This document shows, one piece after another, positions 1 through 7,748 of a stretch of DNA of 37,208 nucleotides. How positions within the stretch are numbered: position 1 is the stretch's first letter; the number at the start of each line of letters is the position of its first letter. A program made the translations under genes and the position numbers. Source of the DNA: Planctomycetes bacterium UBA1662 (GTDB lineage Bacteria; Planctomycetota; UBA8108); NCBI GenBank assembly GCA_002320775.1, contig DCKY01000202.1, forward strand, positions 1 to 37,208, read 5' to 3'. Under the pieces are notes generated by a model. It saw only the letters and a list, made by a program, of their open reading frames with translations. It ran no database searches and was not told the origin of the DNA.

Positions 1-714
1 GTCTTTGCCTTGAGCACCGTCAGCCTGACGACCCTCTCGCGACTGGCTGCCGATAAGGATGAGCGCGGTTTCGCAGAGACCCTGTCTATGGTCCTGCGGC
101 TGACTCTCTTTATCACGGTGCCGAGTGCGGTGGGGCTCTTTCTGCTTCGCCAGCCCATCGTGTCGCTGCTCTTTAAGAGCGGGCAGTTCAACGAGGAGTC
201 CCTGCGCCTGACTGCCGATGTCTTCCAGTACCACATCCTGGGCCTGTGCTTTGTCGGGCTGGCCCGGGTGTTGGTGTCGGCCTTCTATTCTCTCAAGAAC
301 ATCAGGACGCCGGTCCTGGCAGCCCTGGCGAACCTGCTGGTCTGCGTTCCCCTGGCCTGGTGGCTTTCCAGCGGTCCGATGGAATACAGGGGGATCGCCC
401 TGGCTGCCTCCGTCTCGTCGATTGTCCAGGTGGTACTCCTGATGGCGCTGATGGGCTCCCAGGTGAAATTATTCGATTTCCGGGGCCTGTTGCGCTCGAT
501 TCTCCGTTGTCTCTGCTGTGCAGCCCTGATGGGGACTGCGCTCTGGCCGGCGGCGGCCTGGCTCGAGGGAGGGCAGCATGGCAAGCTGATGCTTGGAGTC
601 TTCGTATTCGGCGTTATTTTTGCCGCCGCGGGCCTTTATTTCCTTCTCTGCCGCATCGCAGGGATGGAGGAAGGCGCAATGTTACTGAGGGGATTGCGCA
701 GGAAGCGATCCTGA
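1..714 (+). CDS. murJ: Lipid II flippase MurJ (MviN), C-terminal part, cut by window edge
   Basis: The reading frame is open from base 1, so the start lies outside the window and about 237 C-terminal residues are visible. MurJ flips the lipid-linked peptidoglycan precursor lipid II across the inner membrane. The fragment begins with the family's conserved stretch (STVSLTTLSRLAADKD), continues with the amphipathic LFKSGQF(N) segment and then several hydrophobic helices typical of the MATE/MOP-fold C-terminal half. It ends with a short basic tail (GLRRKRS). Only 44 nt separate its stop from lnt, so the two envelope-biogenesis genes are probably cotranscribed. Family assignment is confident; the missing N-terminal half cannot be assessed. 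Confidence 0.9.
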   Translation, partial: VFALSTVSLTTLSRLAADKDERGFAETLSMVLRLTLFITVPSAVGLFLLRQPIVSLLFKSGQFNEESLRLTADVFQYHILGLCFVGLARVLVSAFYSLKNIRTPVLAALANLLVCVPLAWWLSSGPMEYRGIALAASVSSIVQVVLLMALMGSQVKLFDFRGLLRSILRCLCCAALMGTALWPAAAWLEGGQHGKLMLGVFVFGVIFAAAGLYFLLCRIAGMEEGAMLLRGLRRKRS

Positions 715-758
715 TTGACAGGGGATCTTCCAGGGTTCCTTGATACCTTCGCCGGAGC

Positions 759-2399
759 ATGCAAAATCACAGTATGAGCTCTTCAGAGCAGAAAAATCCC
801 GAATCCGCAGGAGAGGCCTCTCAAGGGCTCTGCAGGATGAGGATCGGCGGAGCAGTCCTGAGCGGTGTTCTCGGAATTCTTTCCTTTCCGGTTTTCGGGC
901 GGCCCTATCAGCTTGACCTGCTGGTGTTCGTGGTTCTTCTGCCGCTTATGCTGGTGGCACAGGGAGTCGGGAAGAAGAGGGGGTTTGCGCTGGGGGGAAT
1001 CTGCGGGATGACCTTCGTGGGCGTCTCGTTTTTCTGGGTCTGCCATACCATCAACGAATTCACCAACATCGGCACGCTTCTGTCGTTCCTTGTCTACCTT
1101 CTCTGGGTTGCTTATGAGACGCTACCCTGGGCGGTGCTGGGCCTGGCCCTGGGGCGCTGCCGAAACAGCCTGCACCTGCTGCTTGTGTTGCCTCTCTGGG
1201 TCGGGCTCGAGCATTACTATCCCCGGCTCTGGCCCTGGCATCTCGGTGGGGCCCTGTACGATCGCAGCTGGTTCCTGCAATGCGTCGATATCCTGGGGGC
1301 CAGTGGCTTGACGGCGCTGGTGTTCTTGACCAGCGCTACGGCAGCGGCCCTTGTAAGCTGGCGGCGTTCAGTGGAAGGGCTTCCGCGCTGGAGAGTGGTT
1401 GCCAGTGGAGTGCTGCTGCTGGCCTGCTGTGTTTACGGTCCATTGCGGCTGGGGTCCATCCAGGCAAGGCTGGCAGAGCGTGAAGGTGAGAGAATCGAGG
1501 TTGGTTTTATACAGGGTTTTCTCCATCCGAATGAACGGCGGCAAAGAATGAATGAAGATCCCCGGGAGTATTATTTGAGACTTCGCCAGCTCCTCGAAGG
1601 CTATGTTGCAGAAACCAGGTTGTTGATTGGAGAAGAAAAATCATCCGCTGTTGACCTGGTCCTCTGGCCTGAAGGCTCGAACCCTGTTTCTCTTGCCACA
1701 GGCCCAGGTGTGGATCCCTGGAGGAACCCCTTCTTCAATCGCCCGGCAGGAGGGAAGATGGTCCGGGATGACTTTAAAATTCCCATGGTGATTGGAGGCT
1801 TTGGAGAAGGCGGCTACAACATCTCAATCTCCCTGCGCCGGGATGGGATGGGGAGCATATATAAGAAGAACCACCCGGTTCCTTTTGGTGAGTGGGTTCC
1901 CGGCCTTGACCTCCTGCCTGATTCATGGCGAAACAAGCTGCCCGGAATAGGTAACCTCAACCTGGGTACTGACAATCCACCGATGTCTCTGGGCGAAAAT
2001 ACATTCCGTAACCTCATCTGTTACGAAGCTGTTCTGCCTGAATATGTGCGCCAGTCAGCCATTGGCAGTGACTTCCTGGTGAATCTCACCGAGGACTACT
2101 GGTATGGGAACACAGCCCATATCGAGCAGCATCGCTCGGTGCTGATTCTCAGGGCGGTTGAGTCCCGTATTCCCGTGTTGCGCTGCACGAATGTGGGGCC
2201 TTCGGGCATCGTCGACCTTGCCGGTGAGTTCCGGGGCGGCAAAAAGATCTGGGAAGCCGCCAGCTTCAGCGAGGGCTTTATCCCGGGGAGCACTCCATCC
2301 TTCTACAGGAGCTGGGGCCACTGGTTCGCGTTTTTATGTCTGCTGGCCGGTGTGCTGCAGCTCTTCTCCTCCCGCTGGCGGGCTCCATCTCGGGCCTGA
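759..2399 (+). CDS. lnt: Apolipoprotein N-acyltransferase
   Basis: Lnt adds the third acyl chain to the N-terminal cysteine of lipoproteins in the inner membrane. The 546-residue protein has about six hydrophobic helices in residues 30-230, then a nitrilase-like (CN hydrolase) domain in residues 245-510 and a last membrane helix near 520-535. The catalytic triad is visible: Glu305 in LWPEGSNP, Lys370 in YKKNHPVPFGE and Cys421 in NLICYEAVLPE. Length is close to the E. coli enzyme. The ATG at 759 has GGAG only 1 nt upstream, while the in-frame ATG at 774 lies 16 nt from it, so the exact start is uncertain. It follows murJ closely. Lipoprotein substrates are expected; one candidate is the cupredoxin at 31594. 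Confidence 0.95.
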   Translation: MQNHSMSSSEQKNPESAGEASQGLCRMRIGGAVLSGVLGILSFPVFGRPYQLDLLVFVVLLPLMLVAQGVGKKRGFALGGICGMTFVGVSFFWVCHTINEFTNIGTLLSFLVYLLWVAYETLPWAVLGLALGRCRNSLHLLLVLPLWVGLEHYYPRLWPWHLGGALYDRSWFLQCVDILGASGLTALVFLTSATAAALVSWRRSVEGLPRWRVVASGVLLLACCVYGPLRLGSIQARLAEREGERIEVGFIQGFLHPNERRQRMNEDPREYYLRLRQLLEGYVAETRLLIGEEKSSAVDLVLWPEGSNPVSLATGPGVDPWRNPFFNRPAGGKMVRDDFKIPMVIGGFGEGGYNISISLRRDGMGSIYKKNHPVPFGEWVPGLDLLPDSWRNKLPGIGNLNLGTDNPPMSLGENTFRNLICYEAVLPEYVRQSAIGSDFLVNLTEDYWYGNTAHIEQHRSVLILRAVESRIPVLRCTNVGPSGIVDLAGEFRGGKKIWEAASFSEGFIPGSTPSFYRSWGHWFAFLCLLAGVLQLFSSRWRAPSRA

Positions 2400-2484
2400 A
2401 GGACAGAAATTTGCAGAGGCCTGGGCGACTTCGGCAGAATGTTCTCTAAGTGTTTTTCACCAAAGGGGTTGCTCCTCACTTAAG

Positions 2485-2513
2485 TTGACTTTGGCGGATA
2501 CGCCTTCTATACT
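2485..2513 (+). promoter_or_regulatory. Sigma-70-type promoter for rpoN
   Basis: TTGACT (2485-2490) and TATACT (2508-2513) are separated by 17 nt. Each hexamer matches the housekeeping consensus at five of six positions. It lies about 95 nt upstream of the rpoN ATG, in the 209-nt gap after lnt, which suggests rpoN starts its own transcript rather than depending only on murJ-lnt read-through. It is a sequence match only. Confidence 0.55.
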
Positions 2514-2608
2514 CACTTGTCGATCCTCCTGGCTTTAAATAGTATTTTCAGCTTCAGCACGGGCCGTTCTGCTCGGTCAGGAATTGGCGAGCAAACGGCT
2601 GAAACGCC

Positions 2609-4234
2609 ATGGAATTAGGTCTCTCCCAACACCAGGCGATCAAGCAGATCCAGACGCTTTCGCCGCAGATGTATATGTCGATGGAGATTCTCTGTTTGAA
2701 CTCCATGGATCTGCAGGAGCGTGTCGATACCGAGCTGGAGAACAACGAAACTCTCGAACGTTCCAGTGAGGAAAACACTGGCGGCGAGGATGCTTCCCCG
2801 GATCAGGCCGAGGCAAGAGTTTCAGAGGATGCCGACGGATCAACTGAGCCCGCGGAAGATCCTTTCGGGTCTCTCCAGGAACGAATGGAGCGGGCTGATC
2901 GCTATTTCCAGGATGATGCTCCGCCATCACGCAGTTCGGCGAGCTACCGCGGGGAAAAGGATGAGAAGCTCGAGGCGATGAGCAATACCGCCGAGCGTTC
3001 GATTTCTCTGCAGGATCATCTCGAGGATCAGGTGCATCTGCTCAGCGACGACGAGGTCGCGGCGGCCATGCGGCGCGTTGAGGCGTCCGCGAAGGTGTCC
3101 GCCGCCGCGCAAGAGGATCCTGGCGGAGACGCGCCCGAGGCCGAGCTGAATGGAGTCCCGGCTACGTCTGCCGTCGAGGCGCCGATGCGGCTGGATTTTT
3201 CAGAAGAGCAGGTGATGGAGATTCGGGAGCTTTGCAGTTCGATTATTTTCAATATCGATGAGCGCGGCTACCTCATGTATTCCCTCGAGGAGGTCAGGGT
3301 TTCCATCGAGCCTCCCCCGGAGCTGCTTCTGCTTGAGGTCGCCCTCGAGATTGTCCAGGACCTCGAGCCGACCGGTGTCGGGGGACGTGATATTGTCGAG
3401 TGCCTTCTCCTGCAACTGCAGAAGGATCGCCAGGACTATCCCCTTGAAGAGAAGATCATCCGGGAATACCTCTCAGAGCTCAGCCACAACCGGTTGCCTA
3501 AGATTGCCAGGGGGCTGGGCGTGGGTATCGAGGAGGTCAAGGACGCGGTGCAGAACATCGCCTCTCTCAACCCACTGCCGGGCAAACTGTTTGGAGGAGA
3601 TCCTCCCCATTACGTCAAGCCTGACGTCATTGTCGATGAGGTTGAGGGCGCCTACGAGGTCCGGGTCGATTCGAATTATATTCCCCGCCTGAGGATCAGC
3701 TCCCATTACCGGGATCTCTATCGTCAGTCACGCAAGGATCCCGAACTGCAGAAGTACCTGAAGAAAAAACTCGATAACGCTGAGTGGCTGGTTTCGGCGA
3801 TTCGCCAACGCCAGGCAACGCTGCACAAGATTGCCCAGGAGATCGTCAATATCCAGTCGGGCTTTCTCGATCACGGTATCAGCCATCTCAAGGCCTTGAA
3901 GATGGCGGATGTGGCTGATCTGCTCGGTGTTCATGTTTCAACGATCAGCAGGGGCATCAGCGGCAAGTACATTCAGACTCCCAGGGGGATCTACGCGCTG
4001 AAGTTCTTTTTTACCGGCGGCGCGACGAAGTCCGGCGGGGATGTGGAGGCTCGCGGCAGCGTGATCCAGCGCATCAAGGATTTCATCAAAGAGGAGGACA
4101 AGGCCAAGCCCTTGAGCGATATCGCCATTGTGCGGAAATTAGAAGAGGTCGAGATCAGCATCTCCCGGCGTACGGTCACGAAATACCGTGAGGCCGAGGG
4201 GATTCCTTCTTCCAGGGAGCGTCGCGAGTACTGA
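2609..4234 (+). CDS. rpoN: RNA polymerase sigma-54 factor RpoN
   Basis: Sigma-54 directs RNA polymerase to -24/-12 promoters and needs an AAA+ activator. The 541-residue protein shows the family layout. The N-terminal region I (residues 1-50) matches the LSPQ...SMEIL...LQE...ELENNE pattern that contacts activators. Region II (about 50-200) is acidic and unusually long. The core-binding domain spans about 200-400. A helix-turn-helix lies near 432-460 (ADLLGVHVSTISRGISGKYI), and the C-terminal RpoN box near 519-530 reads SRRTVTKYREAEGIP. It is longer than E. coli RpoN (477 aa), mostly because of region II. No strong ribosome-binding site precedes the ATG. No activator gene is visible in this window. 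Confidence 0.95.
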   Translation: MELGLSQHQAIKQIQTLSPQMYMSMEILCLNSMDLQERVDTELENNETLERSSEENTGGEDASPDQAEARVSEDADGSTEPAEDPFGSLQERMERADRYFQDDAPPSRSSASYRGEKDEKLEAMSNTAERSISLQDHLEDQVHLLSDDEVAAAMRRVEASAKVSAAAQEDPGGDAPEAELNGVPATSAVEAPMRLDFSEEQVMEIRELCSSIIFNIDERGYLMYSLEEVRVSIEPPPELLLLEVALEIVQDLEPTGVGGRDIVECLLLQLQKDRQDYPLEEKIIREYLSELSHNRLPKIARGLGVGIEEVKDAVQNIASLNPLPGKLFGGDPPHYVKPDVIVDEVEGAYEVRVDSNYIPRLRISSHYRDLYRQSRKDPELQKYLKKKLDNAEWLVSAIRQRQATLHKIAQEIVNIQSGFLDHGISHLKALKMADVADLLGVHVSTISRGISGKYIQTPRGIYALKFFFTGGATKSGGDVEARGSVIQRIKDFIKEEDKAKPLSDIAIVRKLEEVEISISRRTVTKYREAEGIPSSRERREY

Positions 4235-4353
4235 GCCGCCGCCTCCCGTTTTCCTCAACCCCGGAAAGTCATTCTGGGCTAAAATGCCGGAAGGTGGAAA
4301 CAGAAGAGAAGATCCTGACGTCTATTCAGGGGAACCCCTGAAGCAGGAAATTA

Positions 4354-4377
4354 CCTGCCGGCGGCTTTGCCGGCAGG
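4354..4377 (+). promoter_or_regulatory. 9-bp perfect hairpin in front of the ABC-transporter operon
   Basis: CCTGCCGGC (4354-4362) and GCCGGCAGG (4369-4377) form a perfect 9-bp stem with the 6-nt loop GGCTTT. No T-run follows, so it is not a standard intrinsic terminator on + strand. It ends 5 nt before the GGAGAG ribosome-binding site of the ABC ATPase gene. It could stabilise the mRNA, act as a pause site or limit read-through from rpoN; its function is unknown. Confidence 0.4.
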
Positions 4378-4396
4378 GTGTGGAGAGTTGAATTCA

Positions 4397-5371
4397 TTGG
4401 CTGAGTCGAGAAACCTGATCGAAGTTGATGGTCTGGTGAAGAGCTATGGTCCTGTAAAGGCTCTGCAGGGGATCTCGTTCTCGGTGGGCGAGGGGGAGGT
4501 CCTGGGCTTTCTTGGTCCCAACGGCGCGGGCAAGAGCACGACGCTCAGGATCCTGGCGGGCTTCATGCCTGGTGATTCCGGCCGGGTCAGCGTCAACGGC
4601 TTTGACGTGGGAGAAGACAGTCTCGCTGTGAGAAACTCGATTGGTTATCTGCCCGAGGGGGTTCCGATCTATCCCGATATGAGAGTTGGTGAGTACCTGG
4701 GCTTTCGTGCCCGTCTCAAGGGCATCTCTCGTGCCGACAGGAAGGGACGAATAGGCGCGGCGCTCGAGGAAACCCAGACAGTGGATGTGGCCGGACGTAT
4801 GATCGGGACTCTGTCGCGCGGCTACCGCCAGAGGATCGGCCTGGCGGATGCGCTCCTGGGCGAGCCTCCGGTGTTGATCCTCGATGAGCCCACGGTAGGG
4901 CTCGACCCTGAGCAGGTGCGGCAGTTCAGATCTCTGCTCCAGGAGGTCGGACGCAGCAGGACGGTCATTCTGTCGACTCACATACTCAGCGAGGTCGAGC
5001 TTGTCTGTTCCAGCGTGGCGATCATCTCCGGGGGGCAACTTGTCGCCGGAGACACGGTTGAGAATCTCAAGGGCTCCCTGGCTGATCGGGTCTGTGTAGT
5101 TGCCGAGGTCAGCGGGCCTCATGAGGCGGTGAGCGCCGCCTTTGGGGCTCTCCCGGGTGTGTCGAGGGTGGAGACTGACAGGCCGGAAGGCGCGGGTGAT
5201 GATCCCGGCGCCGGCTATTGTCGCTACAGGGTGTTTTTTAACGATGCGGGGCAGGGGGCGGAGGTGATATTCGATGCCGTCAGTTCCGGCGGCTGGAGGC
5301 TGCGCCAGTTGGCGGCTGAAGAGTTGAGCCTTGAGGATGTCTTCCTTGATCTTGTCGGGGGTGAGGAATGA
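4397..5371 (+). CDS. ABC transporter ATP-binding protein (GldA/CcmA-like, ABC-2 family)
   Basis: This is the nucleotide-binding subunit of an ABC-2 type exporter. It has a Walker A (GPNGAGKSTT, residues about 40-49), the ABC signature in the form LSRGYRQRIGLA (about 137-148), Walker B with DEPTVGLDP (about 160-168) and the switch His in STHILSEVE. About 100 further C-terminal residues follow the ATPase core, as in GldA-type proteins. I chose the TTG at 4397 because GGAGAG at 4382-4387 sits 9 nt upstream; a TTG at 4388 abuts that site and another at 4367 has none. The stop overlaps the permease ATG as ATGA. Neighbours indicate a GldA-GldF-GldG-like complex; the substrate is unknown. Confidence 0.9.
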   Translation: MAESRNLIEVDGLVKSYGPVKALQGISFSVGEGEVLGFLGPNGAGKSTTLRILAGFMPGDSGRVSVNGFDVGEDSLAVRNSIGYLPEGVPIYPDMRVGEYLGFRARLKGISRADRKGRIGAALEETQTVDVAGRMIGTLSRGYRQRIGLADALLGEPPVLILDEPTVGLDPEQVRQFRSLLQEVGRSRTVILSTHILSEVELVCSSVAIISGGQLVAGDTVENLKGSLADRVCVVAEVSGPHEAVSAAFGALPGVSRVETDRPEGAGDDPGAGYCRYRVFFNDAGQGAEVIFDAVSSGGWRLRQLAAEELSLEDVFLDLVGGEE

Positions 5372-6138
5372 GTAGAACCCGGCTGAGCGCGGCGACGAAC
5401 ACCTGGGCGATATTCCAGCGGGAATTCATGGCCCTGTTCTATTCACCTATTGCCTATGTTGTCCTCTTTCTGTTCATGATCTCCAACGGCTGGATTTTTT
5501 ATTACTACTGCGTCAACTACGCCCGGGATCCGCAGCAGATCACGCTGGTGATCAGGTCGCTGTTCAGCTTCGCTTTCTTCTGGGTTCTTCCGCTGTCGCC
5601 GCTGCTGGCCATGAGGTTGTTTTCCGAGGAGAAGCGTACGGGAACGATCGAAGTCCTGATGACGGCTCCTGTGAGGGCCTCGGAGGTTGTCTGCGGCAAG
5701 TTCCTGGCTACCCAATTGTTCTATATGCTCATCTGGTCCTCCCTGCTGCTCTTCGTTCTGATGCTGGAGGTGCTTGGGAAGCCGGCCGGGCCTGATTGGG
5801 GACCGATCAAGTCGATGTATTTCGGACTGTTCTTTCTTGGCTGCATGACCAACTCCCTGGGATTGCTGGCATCTACCTTTTCTCGCAACCAGCTGGTTGC
5901 TGCTGTGCTGTCGCTCAGTGGAAACCTGCTGTTCTTCTCGCTGCTTTTTCTCGGTTGGATCTACCGGGAGACGCCGGAATTGCAGCGTCTCTTTCACTAC
6001 CTGAGCTTCCAGGCTCATTTTTCGAGTGAATACATCGGCGGGGGCGTCGAGCTGCGCTACATAGTTTTCTACCTTGGATTTACCAGTCTCTTTCTGTTTC
6101 TCTCCATCAATATGGTCAACGGGCGCAAGTGGCGATGA
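5368..6138 (+). CDS. ABC-2 type permease (GldF-like)
   Basis: This 256-residue membrane protein has six hydrophobic segments. It carries the typical ABC-2 stretch MRLFSEEKRTGTIEVLMTAPV after the second segment, which is the conserved cytoplasmic loop of GldF/NosY-type permeases. It starts within the stop of the ATPase gene (ATGA, 5368-5371), and its own stop overlaps the next start (ATGA, 6135-6138), so the three products are translationally coupled and probably form one inner-membrane complex. GldF is known from gliding Bacteroidota, but homologues occur widely in non-gliding bacteria, so gliding should not be inferred from this operon. Confidence 0.88.
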   Translation: MSRTRLSAATNTWAIFQREFMALFYSPIAYVVLFLFMISNGWIFYYYCVNYARDPQQITLVIRSLFSFAFFWVLPLSPLLAMRLFSEEKRTGTIEVLMTAPVRASEVVCGKFLATQLFYMLIWSSLLLFVLMLEVLGKPAGPDWGPIKSMYFGLFFLGCMTNSLGLLASTFSRNQLVAAVLSLSGNLLFFSLLFLGWIYRETPELQRLFHYLSFQAHFSSEYIGGGVELRYIVFYLGFTSLFLFLSINMVNGRKWR

Positions 6139-7748
6139 GTCCAGCTGAAACCGACAGACAGGCGGTCGAGACGCAAGAGGCTGTCGTTGAGCCCTCCGCG
6201 GCTGAGTCGCAGAGCTTCAGCCCGCGGCGGCGGTCAGGCCAGCGAACCCGGTTCATACTCAACCTGCTTCTGCTTCTCTACATACTCTTTGTGGTGAACG
6301 GGATCGCTTTTCGCAATCCGGGCCGGATTGATTTTACCGAGGAGAAGATTCATTCGCTCTCACCGGAGACCCGTGAGGTTCTGAAGCTGGTCACGAAGGA
6401 GATCAGGGTCGTCTTTCCTTATTACGTTCAGCTCAACAACAGCAAGCAGATGGCTCATTACCGTTCTCTTCAGAGGGCTGTCGAGCTTCTGAAGATCTAT
6501 TCCTCCGAGCAGCCCCTGATCCGGGTGGCAGCTGAGGTGAACTCCCTGGTGGATGCCAGCCGGTGGGAGCTGGTCCGGGAAGAATACGATCTCTCCTCCC
6601 GCCAGTTCAACCGTCTGATCTTCCACACGGGAGAAGGCAAGGGGCTGCGTCAGACCGTGATGCCTGAGGATGTGGCAACCTTTACGGCGAATCCATCCAG
6701 CCCATCCGAGCCCATGCAGATCTCCTCCTTCAGGGCGGAGGAGGCGATGACTACGGCGATCAAGCGCCTGATCCACAGAAATCGCCTGCGCTGCTATTTC
6801 ACCCAGGGACACGGAGAGTTTCAGCTGGGAGGAGCCTCGCCTATGATGGCCTTGCGGCATGACCTGGAGGCTTCGGGTTTCGCCATTGCGCCCCTGGATC
6901 TGGGGCAGCTTCGCAGGGTTCCTGAAGATTGCGACCTGCTGGTGATCGCTGGAGCGGAAAAATCGTTTACCCAGGCGGAGCTGGATGCCGTCCAGGGCTA
7001 TCTGTCCGGCGGGGGAAAGCTCTTTGTCGCTCTTGGGGTGCGCAGGAGCAAGCTGGAGAGTATTCTCGAGAAATGGGGCGTAGAGGTGCTCGAGGGTAAG
7101 GTTCGCTCAAGGATAACAGTTCTGGAGGATTACTCCGATCGCAGTTGGGTCGTCTGCAGAAGCGCAAACAGTATTCATCCGGTGACCGCGCCCCTGGTCG
7201 CCGGCTCAGATGGCGGGAGGGCTGATTTTGGTGTGGGGCTGCTGGAGCCGCGTCCCCTCAAGGCTGTTGGCGCACCATTCCGCCTCGCGAGCGATGTGCT
7301 GCTCTCTACTGGAGGTTCGGACAAGGTCGAACGCTATTATCTCGTTGGCGGAGGCTCTTCGGGGAGCGGGGTCAGCGAGGAGGCGCGGAGCGACTTTACA
7401 GTGGCGGCGGCCACTCGCCAGGAAAAGATCGATCGTCCGCCTGAGAGCTGGGTGCCGCTGGCGACCAGGCTGGTAGTGCTTGGCTCGGGGAGCCTGCTGC
7501 TGGACAGCTCGAGTCAGGGGGGAGGCTTTCTGAATGGGAACCATCGTGATTTTGTAATGAACTGCGTCAACTGGCTGGTCGAAAGGGAGGAGCTGGTCAG
7601 CGAGGGGGGAGTTCGTTCCCAGGAACGCAGGATTGACCTTGCGGGCAATCCCTCCTTGAGACGGTTTGTCTTCCTGGCCGCGGTGCTGATCTTTCCCGGG
7701 ATTTTCCTGGCCCTCGGTATCTGTGTTTATTTTCTCAGGAGATCCTGA
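6135..7748 (+). CDS. GldG-like auxiliary membrane protein of the ABC transporter
   Basis: This 537-residue protein has a charged N-terminal tail of about 35 residues, a membrane helix (FILNLLLLLYILFVVNGIAF), a large extracytoplasmic domain and a C-terminal helix near the end (FVFLAAVLIFPGIFLALGICV). The phrase RIDFTEEKIHSLSPETREVL just after the first helix is characteristic of the ABC_transp_aux/GldG family. The central part (about 210-300) has a Rossmann-like GATase-type stretch (YFTQGHGEF ... LLVIAGAEKSFTQAELDAVQGYLSGGGKL). I prefer the ATG at 6135 over the GTG at 6129 because it gives a 4-nt ATGA overlap with the permease. It probably acts with the two preceding proteins; its molecular role is not established. 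Confidence 0.85.
   Translation: MSPAETDRQAVETQEAVVEPSAAESQSFSPRRRSGQRTRFILNLLLLLYILFVVNGIAFRNPGRIDFTEEKIHSLSPETREVLKLVTKEIRVVFPYYVQLNNSKQMAHYRSLQRAVELLKIYSSEQPLIRVAAEVNSLVDASRWELVREEYDLSSRQFNRLIFHTGEGKGLRQTVMPEDVATFTANPSSPSEPMQISSFRAEEAMTTAIKRLIHRNRLRCYFTQGHGEFQLGGASPMMALRHDLEASGFAIAPLDLGQLRRVPEDCDLLVIAGAEKSFTQAELDAVQGYLSGGGKLFVALGVRRSKLESILEKWGVEVLEGKVRSRITVLEDYSDRSWVVCRSANSIHPVTAPLVAGSDGGRADFGVGLLEPRPLKAVGAPFRLASDVLLSTGGSDKVERYYLVGGGSSGSGVSEEARSDFTVAAATRQEKIDRPPESWVPLATRLVVLGSGSLLLDSSSQGGGFLNGNHRDFVMNCVNWLVEREELVSEGGVRSQERRIDLAGNPSLRRFVFLAAVLIFPGIFLALGICVYFLRRS

Noticed and set aside
715..745. TTGACA just after murJ with a TTGATA further on
   Set aside because: The -35 is perfect, but the best -10 is poor and 19 nt away. 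murJ and lnt are close enough to share a transcript.
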